Shown one piece after another: positions 29,919 through 40,380 of a stretch of 64,000 nucleotides of DNA (positions are counted from its first letter, which is position 1; each line of letters opens with the position of its first letter). Both the position numbers and the translations under genes were made by a program. The DNA is from Psychromonas marina (GTDB lineage Bacteria; Pseudomonadota; Gammaproteobacteria; Enterobacterales; Psychromonadaceae). The stretch lies in NCBI RefSeq assembly GCF_030161115.1, contig NZ_BSPQ01000002.1:92196-156195 (forward strand), in the 5' to 3' direction. Below the pieces are notes generated by a model. That model made no database searches and was not told the DNA's origin. It saw only the letters and a program-made list of their open reading frames with translations.

Positions 29919-31256
29919 ATGGCACAACAAAACGTTGCCGTATTAGGCTTAGGCATTACCGGATTAGCCACCGTAAACTATCTATTTCAGTCGGGTTATC
30001 AAGTGACTGTTTTTGATACCCGCGCGCAGCCTCCAGGTGAAGATAAATTAGCGCCGGGCGTCACCTTGATCAAAGGGGCGCTTTGCGGTGAAAAATTAGC
30101 TGAATATCCGCTGATTGTTTCAAGCCCGGGTATTGCGCTTGCAACACCTGCTTTACAATCTGCTATCAAGGCGGGTTGTAGGGTGATTGGCGATATTGAA
30201 CTGTTTGCACAAAAACTTAAAACCTCAGCTTATCAGCACGCTAAATGTGTCACCATTACTGGTTCTAACGGTAAGAGTACGGTGACCAGTTTATTAGGTG
30301 AGATGGCAAAAGAAGCGGGCATACGTGTGGCTGTCGGAGGCAATATTGGTATTCCTGCCTTAGATCTCCTCTCTCCCGATATTGACCTTTATATTCTAGA
30401 GCTTTCTAGTTTTCAGCTTGAGACAACTCAGTCATTAGATGCAGATATCGCAACTATTTTAAATGTGAGTGAAGATCACCTCGATAGGTATGATTCATAT
30501 CAGCACTATATTGATACTAAACAGACCATTTACACTCAGGCAAGAGTTGCGCTATTTAACCAACAAGACGCGTTGACCTATGTACAGGACAAGCAACAAC
30601 AAACGACAAATTTTGGTTTTTCTGACGCTGACTATCAGATAGCTGTAGATAACAATAATCACAGTTACCTAGCAAAGGGAGAACAATCACTTCTAGCGGT
30701 AAGCGAGCTGAAATTGAGTGGTAAGCATAATTGGCTAAATGCATTAGCTGCGCTTGCGCTTGGTGAGGCGGTTGCTTTAAATATGCCATCAATGCTGAAT
30801 ACGTTGACCACTTACAGCGGACTTGAGCATCGTTGCGAATTTGTTGCACAGGCGCAGGGGATACGTTGGATTAACGATTCTAAAGCGACCAATATTGGTG
30901 CAACTCAAGCGGCTTTACTCGGATTATCTGAAACTATCAGTGGCGATGTACACCTTATTTTAGGGGGAGATGGCAAAGGGGCTGACTTTAATGAATTGCT
31001 GCCATTTTTGACCGATATTAAAGGCGAGATTTGTTGTTTTGGCGCGGATGCACAAAAAATCAATCGGGCTGCCCCGATTGCTCACATTGTTGATGATTTA
31101 GCGTCAGCAATTAAACACATCAATACCCATGTGCAACAAGGCGATCTGGTTATTTTAAGCCCCGCTTGTTCTAGCTTAGATATGTACCCAAATTTTATGG
31201 CACGTGGGGATCACTTTAAGGCCCTGGTTAACAAACTTATTTTGAGTGAAACATGA
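29919..31256 (+). CDS. murD: UDP-MurNAc-L-alanine:D-glutamate ligase MurD
   Basis: Second amino-acid ligase of the stem peptide. It has 445 residues (E. coli 438). The N-terminal Rossmann motif LGLGITGLATVNYL binds the uracil part, TGSNGKSTVTSLL near 111-123 is the ATP loop, NVSEDHLDRYDS near 183 carries the modified-lysine neighbourhood, and NDSKATN near 320 is the conserved C-terminal motif. It overlaps ftsW by 4 bases. Confidence 0.97.
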   Translation: MAQQNVAVLGLGITGLATVNYLFQSGYQVTVFDTRAQPPGEDKLAPGVTLIKGALCGEKLAEYPLIVSSPGIALATPALQSAIKAGCRVIGDIELFAQKLKTSAYQHAKCVTITGSNGKSTVTSLLGEMAKEAGIRVAVGGNIGIPALDLLSPDIDLYILELSSFQLETTQSLDADIATILNVSEDHLDRYDSYQHYIDTKQTIYTQARVALFNQQDALTYVQDKQQQTTNFGFSDADYQIAVDNNNHSYLAKGEQSLLAVSELKLSGKHNWLNALAALALGEAVALNMPSMLNTLTTYSGLEHRCEFVAQAQGIRWINDSKATNIGATQAALLGLSETISGDVHLILGGDGKGADFNELLPFLTDIKGEICCFGADAQKINRAAPIAHIVDDLASAIKHINTHVQQGDLVILSPACSSLDMYPNFMARGDHFKALVNKLILSET

Positions 31257-32473
31257 TACAAAAGTTACGTGCTCTCTTTACTTTTGATGATATTAATCAG
31301 CCCTATGACAAACCGCTCTTAGTGGTTGTGTTAGTACTGATGTGTATCGGTATGGTGATCGTCGCTTCATCGTCCATACCAGAAGGAATTGCAATCTCTG
31401 ATGACCCATTTCGTTTTTTGAAGCGTCAAGTATTGTACGTATGTATCTGTTTAGCTCTGATCGCTGCCATAGTGAATGTCCCATTTTCATTTTGGTATGA
31501 CCGGCAAATGCTGATATTAGCATTGTCATTATTGGCACTTGTTGCAGTCATACTGATTGGTACTGAGGTAAACGGGTCATCGCGTTGGTTACGTTTAGGG
31601 CCTATTAATGTGCAGCCCTCTGAGTTTGCGAAGTTAGCGATTGTACTTTTTTTAGCAAGCTATTTAGTTCGCCGCCAAGAGGAGGTGGTTGATACCATTA
31701 AAGGGTTTATTAAGCCATTAATTATCATGAGCATGTTTGCTGGTTTACTGATGTCGCAGCCTGACTTAGGTTCAACGGTTGTTATTGTTGTGATCATGAT
31801 GGGCATGCTGTTTATTGCGGATGCTAAATTAATTAATTTCATCAGTATTATTGTCGCCTTGTTAGCGGTGATCGTATTGTTGGTGGTTATCTCGCCTTAT
31901 CGAATGGCACGTGTTGTTGGTTTCCTTGACCCGTGGGCAGATCCCTTTGGGCGAAGTTATCAATTAACCCAATCATTAATGGCTTTTGGTCGAGGCGGTT
32001 GGTTTGGCCAAGGGTTAGGAAATTCAGTACAAAAGCTGGAATATCTACCAGAGGCGCATACAGACTTCATCATGGCTATTCTTGCAGAAGAACTTGGCTT
32101 CATCGGCGTAAGTATCGTTATTATTTTAGAATTTATTTTAGTTTATCGTGCATTTTCAATTGGTAAAAAAGCACTCGCATTAAAAACACCTTTAGTGTTT
32201 GCAGGTTATGTTGCGATTGGTATCGCTATCTGGTTTTTCTTCCAGACCGCAGTAAATATCGGTGCAGCTTCCGGTATTGCACCGACTAAAGGTTTGACAC
32301 TCCCACTGGTTAGTTATGGTGGTTCGAGTCTTATTTCAATTGCGATTGCGGTGGCATTGTTATTACGTATTGATTTTGAAACGCGCATTGCAGCTTCGCC
32401 AATTCGCTTAAAGAAAAGCCCCACGAAAAAGACAAAAACTGAGATTGAAAAAGATGCAGATGAAAACGAATAA
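31253..32473 (+). CDS. ftsW: Septal peptidoglycan glycosyltransferase FtsW (SEDS family)
   Basis: SEDS polymerase paired with FtsI for septal wall synthesis. It has 406 residues and about ten membrane spans. [21 protein letters not shown] lies near residues 104-124, [20 protein letters not shown] near 263-282, and the C-terminal [11 protein letters not shown] segment is present; a lysine-rich cytoplasmic tail follows. The [10 protein letters not shown] form and cluster position distinguish it from RodA at 18238. It overlaps murG by 14 to 29 bases depending on the murG start. Confidence 0.97.
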   Translation: MIQKLRALFTFDDINQPYDKPLLVVVLVLMCIGMVIVASSSIPEGIAISDDPFRFLKRQVLYVCICLALIAAIVNVPFSFWYDRQMLILALSLLALVAVILIGTEVNGSSRWLRLGPINVQPSEFAKLAIVLFLASYLVRRQEEVVDTIKGFIKPLIIMSMFAGLLMSQPDLGSTVVIVVIMMGMLFIADAKLINFISIIVALLAVIVLLVVISPYRMARVVGFLDPWADPFGRSYQLTQSLMAFGRGGWFGQGLGNSVQKLEYLPEAHTDFIMAILAEELGFIGVSIVIILEFILVYRAFSIGKKALALKTPLVFAGYVAIGIAIWFFFQTAVNIGAASGIAPTKGLTLPLVSYGGSSLISIAIAVALLLRIDFETRIAASPIRLKKSPTKKTKTEIEKDADENE

Positions 32474-33545
32474 AACATTGTTGGTGATGGCGGGAGGTAC
32501 TGGAGGGCATGTTTTTCCTGGGCTTGCGGTGGCTGATAAATTAAAAAAACAGGGCTGGAAGGTTAGTTGGTTAGGTACTGCAGATCGGATGGAAGCGCAA
32601 CTAGTCCCCGAGCATGGCTACGAAATTGATTTTATAGATATAGCGGGCGTTCGCGGTAATGGCTTAAAACGATTATTAATGGCACCGATTCGCATTATTA
32701 AATCTATCCTGCAGGCAAGAGCGGTGTTAAAAAATAGAAACATTGATTTAGTGTTAGGCATGGGCGGTTTTGCTAGTGGGCCCGGTGGTATTGCAGCTTG
32801 GACGATGGGGATTCCTGTATTATTGCATGAGCAAAATGCAGCAGCTGGATTAACTAACCGCATTTTAGCGCGCTTTGCTAAAAAGGTGCTGATGGGTTTT
32901 GATGGCGCCTTTACGGATAAAAAAGCGATTTTAGTGGGTAATCCGGTACGAGAAAGTGTGCTTAAGTTGCCAGAAAAGGTTATTTCTGAGCCACAACAGT
33001 CCCTTAAAGTATTAGTGGTTGGTGGTAGCCTAGGTGCGAAAGTATTAAATGATTTGTTGCCTGATGTGATTGCTACATTCGAGAATGATAGCGTTTCAGT
33101 TATTCATCAAACCGGTAAAGGTAAGCTTGCACAAGTTCAGGATAGTTACGCAACGAGCTGTAAACAGATAAATGTTGATGTACAAGAATTTATTACGGAT
33201 ATGGATGCAAGTTATGCATGGGCCGATCTCGTTATTTGCCGGGCGGGTGCGTTGACTGTTGCTGAGGTTGCCGTGGTTGGTTTACCGGCCATATTCGTTC
33301 CTTTGCCGCATGCTGTTGATGATCATCAAACCAAGAATGCGCAGGATTTAGTGAGCCAAGGGGGAGCAGTATTAATCCCTCAAAAACAGTTAAATGCGAA
33401 AAAATTAAGTGATTATTTACAAGCATTCAGCCAAAATAGGCAGTTATTGATTGATATGTCTGAGCAATGTAAAAAAGCAGGGATTGCGGATGCAACTGAG
33501 CGTGTTGCACAAATATGTATAGAGACAGTTAATTCACACAAATAA
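32460..33545 (+). CDS. murG: UDP-GlcNAc:lipid I N-acetylglucosaminyltransferase MurG
   Basis: GT-B glycosyltransferase at the inner membrane face that turns lipid I into lipid II. The N-terminal loop [16 protein letters not shown], the lipid-side [12 protein letters not shown] and the C-terminal donor site [25 protein letters not shown] are intact. Starts at TTG 32445, ATG 32454 and ATG 32460 are in frame. I chose 32460 (361 residues), which has an A-rich AAAAAG sequence 6 bases upstream and a family-like N-terminus. A 115-base gap then separates it from murC, the largest gap inside the dcw cluster. Confidence 0.96.
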   Translation: MKTNKTLLVMAGGTGGHVFPGLAVADKLKKQGWKVSWLGTADRMEAQLVPEHGYEIDFIDIAGVRGNGLKRLLMAPIRIIKSILQARAVLKNRNIDLVLGMGGFASGPGGIAAWTMGIPVLLHEQNAAAGLTNRILARFAKKVLMGFDGAFTDKKAILVGNPVRESVLKLPEKVISEPQQSLKVLVVGGSLGAKVLNDLLPDVIATFENDSVSVIHQTGKGKLAQVQDSYATSCKQINVDVQEFITDMDASYAWADLVICRAGALTVAEVAVVGLPAIFVPLPHAVDDHQTKNAQDLVSQGGAVLIPQKQLNAKKLSDYLQAFSQNRQLLIDMSEQCKKAGIADATERVAQICIETVNSHK

Positions 33546-33605
33546 AAGTAAATATTAGCATGTAAATTTCTGCTATTTATTAACAATAGAGTCTAATTAC
33601 TCTGT

Positions 33606-33635
33606 ATTAACGAGTATTAACGAGTAATAACGAAT
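33606..33635. repeat. Tandem 10-bp repeat between murG and murC
   Basis: ATTAACGAGT occurs twice in direct tandem (33606-33625), followed by a diverged third copy AATAACGAAT. It lies 26 bases before the murC start in the only sizeable gap of the cluster. It could be a regulator site or slippage product; the sequence does not decide. Confidence 0.6.
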
Positions 33636-33660
33636 AAAAAAAATAAGTGACCGACGAATT

Positions 33661-35121
33661 ATGAAAAAAATTGAACTTGCAAAAATACGCACCATTATTC
33701 CTGAAATGCGCAGGGTAAAACAGATTCATTTTGTGGGTATTGGCGGTGCCGGTATGGGTGGTATTGCAGAAGTGCTTGCTTATGAAGGTTATAAAATAAC
33801 GGGTTCAGATATAGCTGAAAACTCAGTTGTCGAACGATTACGTTCAATTGGTGCAGAAATCTTTATTGGTCACCAACAAGAAAATATTTATGGTGCTTCT
33901 GTTGTCGTCGTTTCTACGGCAATCAATCCTGAAAACCCAGAATTATTAGCAGCACAACAAGCACGTATTCCGGTTGTTCGACGTGCTGAAATGTTGGCTG
34001 AGTTGATGCGTTACCGACATGGTGTTGCAGTTGCAGGCACCCACGGTAAAACCACCACAACAAGTTTGATTGCCAGTATTTATGGTCAAGCAGGCTTAGA
34101 TCCGACCTTTGTTATTGGTGGCCTTTTGAACAGTGCCGGAACCAATGCAAAATTAGGACAAAGTCGTTATCTGATTGCCGAAGCTGATGAGAGTGACGCA
34201 TCCTTTTTACACCTTCAGCCGATGGTTTCAGTGGTCACTAATATTGAAGCGGATCATATGGATACCTATCAAGGCAGCTTTGAAATATTAAAAGATACCT
34301 TTGTTACTTTTATCCAAAACTTACCCTTTTATGGTACGGCGGTGGTTTGTTTAGACGATGAAGTGGTTGAAGAGTTGATTCCACAGTTTGCACGACAATG
34401 TGTTACTTATGGTTTTCATGAAAAAGCAGATGTACGCATTTCAGGTTTTAAACAGTCAATGAATCGCAGCGAATTTACTGTACATCGTGTTAACCGCGAG
34501 GACATTACAATTCAGTTGAACCTGCCTGGTAAACATAATGCATTAAATGCGGCCGCGGCGATTGCTGTTGCTATGGAAGATGAAATTGGTGATGAAGCCA
34601 TTATCCAAGCATTCTCAGAGTTCGAAGGCATTGGTCGTCGTTTTGAGCAATATGGTGAATTTGAAACGGGTAATGGTAAAGCGATGTTGGTTGACGATTA
34701 TGGTCATCATCCAACAGAAGTGCAGGCAACCATTAATGCAGTACGTGAAGGTTGGCCAGAGAAGCGCTTAGTGATGGCTTATCAGCCACACCGTTATACG
34801 CGAACTCGTGATCTCTATGAAGACTTTGCGCATGTTTTAGGACAGGTCGATCAGCTCTTGTTACTGGATGTTTATGCTGCAGGCGAAGCGCCTATCGCCG
34901 GAGCAGATAGCCGTTCTTTATGTCGCACAATACGTCAACATACAGACAAAGAACCCATTTTTGTTGCGTCACCCGAGGCATTACCTGCTGCACTGGCACA
35001 GGTTATTGGCGAAGGTGATATTGTATTAACCCAAGGCGCAGGAAACATTGGTGCAGTGGTAAAAACATTAGCAGATTTAAAGTTAGACATTGAAAAAATG
35101 AAATTAGTAGGCGAAAAATAA
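33661..35121 (+). CDS. murC: UDP-MurNAc:L-alanine ligase MurC
   Basis: First stem-peptide ligase, adding L-alanine to UDP-MurNAc. It has 486 residues (E. coli 491). The N-terminal [17 protein letters not shown] nucleotide fold is at about 21-37, the ATP loop [12 protein letters not shown] near 122-133, [12 protein letters not shown] near 174, and [10 protein letters not shown] near 344-353 marks MurC. No strong ribosome-binding site is visible (the upstream run is AT-rich). The stop shares a base with the ddlB start. Confidence 0.97.
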   Translation: MKKIELAKIRTIIPEMRRVKQIHFVGIGGAGMGGIAEVLAYEGYKITGSDIAENSVVERLRSIGAEIFIGHQQENIYGASVVVVSTAINPENPELLAAQQARIPVVRRAEMLAELMRYRHGVAVAGTHGKTTTTSLIASIYGQAGLDPTFVIGGLLNSAGTNAKLGQSRYLIAEADESDASFLHLQPMVSVVTNIEADHMDTYQGSFEILKDTFVTFIQNLPFYGTAVVCLDDEVVEELIPQFARQCVTYGFHEKADVRISGFKQSMNRSEFTVHRVNREDITIQLNLPGKHNALNAAAAIAVAMEDEIGDEAIIQAFSEFEGIGRRFEQYGEFETGNGKAMLVDDYGHHPTEVQATINAVREGWPEKRLVMAYQPHRYTRTRDLYEDFAHVLGQVDQLLLLDVYAAGEAPIAGADSRSLCRTIRQHTDKEPIFVASPEALPAALAQVIGEGDIVLTQGAGNIGAVVKTLADLKLDIEKMKLVGEK

Positions 35122-36041
35122 TGAGCATTAATTTTGGCAAGGTTGCGGTTTTATTAGGTGGTAACAGTGCGGAACGTGAAGTGTCATTAGCATCTGGTAA
35201 CGCAGTTTTGAAAGCACTCGTCGACCAAGGTATTGATGCGATCGCAGTAGACCCTAAAATTGATGATATTACGTTATTAAAAAAACAGGGTTTTGAGCGT
35301 GTATTCATCGCACTGCACGGACGTGGTGGCGAAGATGGTGTGATTCAAGGTTTCTTAACCACATTAGGCATCCCTTTTACCGGTTGTGATGTTTTAAGCT
35401 CTGCAATTGCAATGGATAAGGCCAAAACTAAACAGATTTGGCAAAGTTTACAGTTACCGACTGCAAAATATCAAGTTATTGTCAAAGAGTGCTTTGATGA
35501 AAGTGAGTGTGCCTCTATAATAGCTGACTTATCTGGTACGGTAATGGTGAAACCGATTAATGAGGGTTCTAGCATTGGTATGGCAAAGGCCAGCAATGCT
35601 CAACAACTGAAAAGTGCATTAATTGAAGCCTTTAAGTTTGATAATAAAGTGCTCGTTGAATCATGGATAACAGGACCGGAATATACGGTTGCGTTACTTA
35701 ATGGTAAAACATTACCCGCTATTCGCATGCAAACAAAAAATGAATTTTATGATTATCAAGCTAAGTATCAATCAACAGAAACACAGTATTTTTGCCCGTG
35801 CGGCTTAGAAGAAAATAATCTCGCAACGCTAAACCAAATTGCTAACGAAGCATTTGAAGCAATTGGTTGTAGCGGATGGGGGCGTGTTGACTTTATGCAA
35901 GATGCACAGGGCAATTGGTACTTATTAGAAGTGAATACAGTGCCTGGCATGACGCCAACGAGTCTAGTACCAAAGGCTGCGAAACAGGCTGGTTATAGTT
36001 TTGAGCGATTAGTCGTAGAAATTCTCAAGCAGACTTTATAA
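35121..36041 (+). CDS. ddlB: D-alanine:D-alanine ligase
   Basis: ATP-grasp enzyme making the D-Ala-D-Ala dipeptide used by MurF. Its 306 residues equal E. coli DdlB. AVLLGGNSAEREVSLASG is the N-terminal substrate loop, MVKPINEGSSIGMAKA is the ATP-grasp strand, and WYLLEVNTVPGMTPTSLVP holds the metal ligands near the C-terminus. It is coupled to murC by a one-base overlap and followed by ftsQ after 10 bases. Confidence 0.97.
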   Translation: MSINFGKVAVLLGGNSAEREVSLASGNAVLKALVDQGIDAIAVDPKIDDITLLKKQGFERVFIALHGRGGEDGVIQGFLTTLGIPFTGCDVLSSAIAMDKAKTKQIWQSLQLPTAKYQVIVKECFDESECASIIADLSGTVMVKPINEGSSIGMAKASNAQQLKSALIEAFKFDNKVLVESWITGPEYTVALLNGKTLPAIRMQTKNEFYDYQAKYQSTETQYFCPCGLEENNLATLNQIANEAFEAIGCSGWGRVDFMQDAQGNWYLLEVNTVPGMTPTSLVPKAAKQAGYSFERLVVEILKQTL

Positions 36042-36051
36042 GTAACGCATT

Positions 36052-36798
36052 ATGTGGGAAAAACTAAAACAGATAAATGTAGCTAGGTTAATAAGTGCGC
36101 TTTTTTTTATCGGCTTACTTTATCTGTTGCAGTGGAGTTACTTTAGCTTAAAAGACTGGTTAACCGATGAAAAATCAGTGCCATTAAGTGCATTGATTTT
36201 AACGGGTGATAATACCCATGTTCAGTTTGATGACGTACGTAATGTGCTCATTCGGCAACAAGATAGACTTAATTTTTTTACTGTTGAAATCGCTCAGATT
36301 CAAAAAGAGTTAGAGGATATGCCCTGGGTATATTCTGTTTCAATTCGTAAACGCTGGCCAGAAACGTTGAAAATCCATATTGTTGAACAATCAATTGTTG
36401 CAGTTTGGAATGGCAAAGCATTGTTAAATCGTTTTGGCGAGATAGTGGACGCACCACCAGAATCAGCAAAACAAGAGTATGTTGAACTATACGGTAATGA
36501 TGAGCAAGCGGGTGATGTGTTAACTACTTATATGAAATTGCACCAACTGTTGAAAGTAAATCAGTTTGATATCGCTTCATTAAGCAGCGACCGCAGACAA
36601 GCGACTTCATTAACGTTACAAAATGATATTGTATTACGTTTAGGAAAAGAGCAAAAGCTGGATAGAGTTCAGTCGTTTTTAGCAGTTTACCCATTAATAG
36701 GTAAAAAATATGATGTAAACAAGATTGATTACATCGATCTACGATATGATACTGGTTTTGCAATAGGCTGGAAGAGCGACAATCAGTCAGTTAATTAA
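36052..36798 (+). CDS. ftsQ: Cell division protein FtsQ
   Basis: Bitopic divisome protein linking FtsA/FtsK to FtsLB. At 248 residues it has a short cytoplasmic tail, a membrane span at about 13-31, a POTRA domain at about 45-115 (beginning with VPLSALILTGDNTHVQFDDV) and the FtsQ beta-domain with MPWVYSVSIRKRWPETLKIHIVEQ split near 84-107. The C-terminus (KIDYIDLRYDTGFAIGW) is the FtsB-binding strand in E. coli. Confidence 0.95.
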   Translation: MWEKLKQINVARLISALFFIGLLYLLQWSYFSLKDWLTDEKSVPLSALILTGDNTHVQFDDVRNVLIRQQDRLNFFTVEIAQIQKELEDMPWVYSVSIRKRWPETLKIHIVEQSIVAVWNGKALLNRFGEIVDAPPESAKQEYVELYGNDEQAGDVLTTYMKLHQLLKVNQFDIASLSSDRRQATSLTLQNDIVLRLGKEQKLDRVQSFLAVYPLIGKKYDVNKIDYIDLRYDTGFAIGWKSDNQSVN

Positions 36799-36822
36799 AT
36801 GATGTTAAGGTATAACTAGAGT

Positions 36823-38067
36823 ATGGAAAATGATTACACCGTTGGTATAGATATTGGTAGCCATAAAATTGTCGTTTTGATTGGCGAGCTGCTTGCGAAT
36901 GAACAAATTAACATTGTAGGTATCGGTGAATCTTATTCAAAAGGTGTGGATAAAGGAGCGGTCACAGACCTAGATTCTGTTGTTATTGCTATCAAAAAAG
37001 CATTAAAAATAGCAGAAGATATGGCTGATTGTCAGGTTTCTTCGGTTAGCTTATCCATTTCTGGTGCACATATTGAGTCATTAAATGAATCTGGTACATG
37101 GGCTATCTATGAACACGAAGTAAAACCCTATGACATTGAAAGTGTTATTCATAATGCGCGCTCTATTAAATTACGCGATGATCAACGTTTGTTACATGTT
37201 ATTCCTCAGGAATACTCAATTGATTCACAAAGTGGTATTAATAACCCGTTAGGTTTATCTGGTATTAAGCTAAAGGCAGATGTGCATTTAATCACTTGTC
37301 ACAATGATTTAGTTAAAAACTTAGAAAAAGCCGTTGAACGCTGCCATTTAAATGTCGATCAATTAACTTTCTCTGGCGTTGCATCAAGTGCGGCGATACT
37401 CAGTGAAGATGAAAAAGAATTAGGTGTCTGCGTTGTTGACATGGGCAGCGGCACTATGGATATCTCTGTTTATATTGCCGGGGCATTACGCCATAGCAGT
37501 GTATTGGATTATGCCGGAAATTCAGTCACCAATGATATCGCGATTGCTTTTAGTGCACCGCCAACTTCTGCTGAAGAAGTAAAAATAAAATATGGCAGCC
37601 TATCAAAAGATGGCATTAGTCCTGATGAAAAGATTGAGCTACCTAGTGTGGGAGGGCGTGCTAGTCGTTCCCTAGAGCGACATACATTAATTGATGTCGT
37701 TGAGCCTCGTTATAGCGAGTTATTAGGTTTAGTCAAGAAACAACTGTATACCCTAGGTTATGCATCTGATCCCGATGGGTTAAAACAACAACTTGCTGCA
37801 GGCATTGTTATAACGGGTGGTAGTGCACAAATCAGAGGATTGGTTGAAGTGGCAGAACAAGTTTTTGATAGTATGCAAGTTCGTATTGGCATACCACAAA
37901 ATGTAAAGGGATTAGCAGATGATATCGCGTCTCCTGTTTATTCAACTGCCCTTGGTTTACTACGTTACAAAAATGATGAATATAGCGAAGGCCAGGAAGA
38001 GCTTGAAGAAAATCGCTTTAGCCAACTTTTAAATAAAGTTAAAAGCTGGATAAAAAAAGAATATTAG
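36823..38067 (+). CDS. ftsA: Cell division protein FtsA
   Basis: Actin-like protein that tethers FtsZ to the membrane. It has 414 residues. The phosphate loops GIDIGSHKIVV (about 8-18) and VVDMGSGTMDISV (about 205) and the adenosine motif ITGGSAQIRGLVE (about 331) are present, as is the 1C domain in between. The C-terminal amphipathic targeting helix is visible as FSQLLNKVKSWIKKEY. It is 24 bases after ftsQ. Confidence 0.97.
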   Translation: MENDYTVGIDIGSHKIVVLIGELLANEQINIVGIGESYSKGVDKGAVTDLDSVVIAIKKALKIAEDMADCQVSSVSLSISGAHIESLNESGTWAIYEHEVKPYDIESVIHNARSIKLRDDQRLLHVIPQEYSIDSQSGINNPLGLSGIKLKADVHLITCHNDLVKNLEKAVERCHLNVDQLTFSGVASSAAILSEDEKELGVCVVDMGSGTMDISVYIAGALRHSSVLDYAGNSVTNDIAIAFSAPPTSAEEVKIKYGSLSKDGISPDEKIELPSVGGRASRSLERHTLIDVVEPRYSELLGLVKKQLYTLGYASDPDGLKQQLAAGIVITGGSAQIRGLVEVAEQVFDSMQVRIGIPQNVKGLADDIASPVYSTALGLLRYKNDEYSEGQEELEENRFSQLLNKVKSWIKKEY

Positions 38068-38097
38068 TGGGTATCTCAATACCGATGGAGGCACATC

Positions 38098-39291
38098 ATG
38101 TCTGATGATTTAAATAAAGTGGAAAAAGACCAAATGTTTGAAATAGTTGATGAAGAGTACGAACAACAAGCTGTAATAAAAGTCGTTGGTGTTGGTGGTG
38201 GTGGCGGTAACGCTGTTAATCACATGATAGACCAAGGTTTGATGGGCGCTGAGTTTATTGTTATGAACACTGATGCTCAGGCATTGCGTAAATCAAAAGC
38301 GACAATTCGCTTGCAACTTGGTGCGTCAATTACGAATGGCCTTGGTGCGGGTGCAAACCCTGAAGTAGGTTATAAATCTGCACTTGAAGACAAAGAGACA
38401 ATCCGTGAAATGCTAACCGGTGCTGACGTTGTGTTCATCGCAGCAGGCATGGGCGGTGGAACAGGAACGGGTGCTTCACCTGTTGTTGCTGAAGTGGCAA
38501 AAGAACTGGGTGCTTTAACGATTGGTGTGGTATCTAAACCGTCATTCTTTGAAGGTAAAAAACGCATCAATTATGCAAACCAGGGCATCTCTCGCCTTTC
38601 TGAGCATATTGATTCACTGCTTATCATCCCAAATGATAAGTTACAGAAATCATTACCTAAAGGTGTTACTTTCTTGGGGGCTTTAGAAGCTGCTAATGGT
38701 GTTTTATATGATGCTGTTTCTGGTTTCTCTGCCATTATTAATAATGAAGAAAGCACAATCAATATCGATTTCGCCGATGTACGTACGGTGATGACCGAAG
38801 CGGGTACAACTGCTGTGATGGGTATTGGTATTGCATCTGGTGAAGAGCGTGCAGAGGAAGCGGTTGAACAAGCTATCTCATGCCCACTACTTGAAGATGT
38901 TGATCTTTCTAACGCGCGTGGTGTACTTGTACATATTGTTGCGGGAATGGATTTTGCTTGGGATGAATATGAAACTGTGGGTGATGCATTGCGTGAATTT
39001 GCATCTGAAGACTCGCAAATCATTATTGGTGTAACCGTTGATCCAACTATCGATACAGCTGACCTACACGTAACAGTTATTGTTACTGGTCTAGGCGAAC
39101 GTAAATCAGATTTAACAGTAGTGAAAAACCCTACGGTTAAAGCTGAGGCTGCTGTGTTGACAGAGACTGTAGCTGAAGCAGTTGAAGAAAAAGTTGAAGA
39201 TGAAGTTGTAGAAGAACCCGTTGTTGAAGCTGCAAAGGTAGAAGGTAGTTATTTAGACATTCCTGCTTTCTTACGTAAGCAAGCAGATTAG
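38098..39291 (+). CDS. ftsZ: Cell division GTPase FtsZ
   Basis: Tubulin homologue that forms the Z ring. It has 397 residues. The GTP site includes [14 protein letters not shown] (about 30-43) and [10 protein letters not shown] (about 118-127), and the T7 loop [10 protein letters not shown] supplies the catalytic aspartates. An acidic linker (about 345-380) leads to the C-terminal peptide [14 protein letters not shown] that binds FtsA, ZipA and ZapD; zapD is at 47808 in this window. A GGAGG ribosome-binding site precedes the ATG, with a small GGTAT/ATACC hairpin just upstream. Confidence 0.98.
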   Translation: MSDDLNKVEKDQMFEIVDEEYEQQAVIKVVGVGGGGGNAVNHMIDQGLMGAEFIVMNTDAQALRKSKATIRLQLGASITNGLGAGANPEVGYKSALEDKETIREMLTGADVVFIAAGMGGGTGTGASPVVAEVAKELGALTIGVVSKPSFFEGKKRINYANQGISRLSEHIDSLLIIPNDKLQKSLPKGVTFLGALEAANGVLYDAVSGFSAIINNEESTINIDFADVRTVMTEAGTTAVMGIGIASGEERAEEAVEQAISCPLLEDVDLSNARGVLVHIVAGMDFAWDEYETVGDALREFASEDSQIIIGVTVDPTIDTADLHVTVIVTGLGERKSDLTVVKNPTVKAEAAVLTETVAEAVEEKVEDEVVEEPVVEAAKVEGSYLDIPAFLRKQAD

Positions 39292-39320
39292 CATTAACGG
39301 TTGTGTGATTTTTGTTCAGT

Positions 39321-39349
39321 TTGTGATGTAAATCTCAAACTGGTATACT
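39321..39349 (+). promoter_or_regulatory. Sigma-70 promoter of lpxC
   Basis: TTGTGA (39321-39326), a 17-base spacer, and TATACT (39344-39349) preceded by an extended TGG give a strong promoter 38 bases before the lpxC start, inside the 96-base ftsZ-lpxC gap. lpxC can therefore be expressed apart from the dcw operon. Confidence 0.75.
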
Positions 39350-39387
39350 ATCACCAATATACAAAAAATAAGTACAAAGGAGATACG

Positions 39388-40314
39388 ATGATTAAACAAA
39401 GAACGTTAAAGCAAAGTGTTAAATCAACTGGTATTGGTTTACATTCTGGGAATAAAGTGACGATTGAGTTGCACCCTGCACCTGCTAATACAGGTATCGT
39501 CTATCGTCGTATCGATCTTAACCCTGTCGTGACGTTTAAAGCGCACGCACAAGCGGTGCAAGAAACGTTACTATGTACGTGTCTAGTGAACGATGACGGT
39601 CAGAAAATATCGACGGTTGAGCATCTTTCTGCTGCACTTGCTGGTCTTGGTATTGATAATATTATTATCGATGTTGATGCGCCAGAAATTCCAATTATGG
39701 ATGGTAGTGCTAGTCCGTTTATATTTTTATTACAATCTGCCGGTATTGAAGAGCTTAACGCAGCGAAAAAATTTATTCGCGTTAAAAAAACAATTCGTGT
39801 TGAAGATGAAGCAGAAGGTAAATTTGCTGAGTTACGACCTTCTAACAAGGGTTTCAGCTTAGATTTTAAAATTGATTTTGATCACCCTGTATTTGAAGGT
39901 CAAAACCAACATATTGAGATGCAGTTCTCTGGTGATCTATTTGTTAAAGAGATCAGCCGTGCACGTACTTTTGGTTTTATGAAGGGTGTTGAACAACTTC
40001 AAGCAAATAATCTAGCGTTAGGTGCAAGCTTAGATAATGCAATTGGACTTGATGAGTTCCGTGTATTAAATCCAGATGGTCTTCGTTATGAAGATGAGTT
40101 TGTTAAGCATAAAGTATTAGATGCTATTGGTGACTTATACCTTTCTGGTTACACCATCTTAGGTCACCTAACAGCGTTTAAAACCGGTCATGCACTAAAT
40201 AATAAACTGTTATGTGCACTACTTGCAGATCAAGAAGCATTTGAAATGGTTACTTTTGAAGAACCTGTGAGTGAGTCACCAGTGCAATACATCGAACCTG
40301 TATTGGCTTTCTGA
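39388..40314 (+). CDS. lpxC: UDP-3-O-acyl-N-acetylglucosamine deacetylase LpxC
   Basis: Zinc deacetylase catalysing the committed step of lipid A synthesis. The start at 39388 has AAAGGAG 6 bases upstream and gives 308 residues (E. coli 305) beginning [21 protein letters not shown]; a more upstream start at 39301 adds unrelated residues. The zinc ligands are in [15 protein letters not shown] and [13 protein letters not shown], and [13 protein letters not shown] supplies the catalytic histidine. E. coli LpxC is degraded by FtsH through its tail; the tail here (EPVLAF) is hydrophobic too. Confidence 0.97.
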   Translation: MIKQRTLKQSVKSTGIGLHSGNKVTIELHPAPANTGIVYRRIDLNPVVTFKAHAQAVQETLLCTCLVNDDGQKISTVEHLSAALAGLGIDNIIIDVDAPEIPIMDGSASPFIFLLQSAGIEELNAAKKFIRVKKTIRVEDEAEGKFAELRPSNKGFSLDFKIDFDHPVFEGQNQHIEMQFSGDLFVKEISRARTFGFMKGVEQLQANNLALGASLDNAIGLDEFRVLNPDGLRYEDEFVKHKVLDAIGDLYLSGYTILGHLTAFKTGHALNNKLLCALLADQEAFEMVTFEEPVSESPVQYIEPVLAF

Positions 40315-40337
40315 GAATACTTACCATACTAAAACTT

Positions 40338-40366
40338 AATCCTGCAAATTTGCAGGATTTTTTTTG
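40338..40366 (+). terminator. Rho-independent terminator after lpxC
   Basis: AATCCTGCAAATTTGCAGGATT is a perfect palindrome followed by eight or more T residues, 24 bases after the lpxC stop. It marks the end of the dcw-lpxC transcription unit, and the convergent dciA stops 15 bases further on. Confidence 0.9.
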
Positions 40367-40380
40367 TTCTTTTTTTGGCG

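Noticed and set aside
38571..39023. Minus-strand open frame of 150 codons inside ftsZ
   Set aside because: Antisense shadow of a highly conserved gene with strong codon bias; the Ser/Thr-rich product resembles no family.
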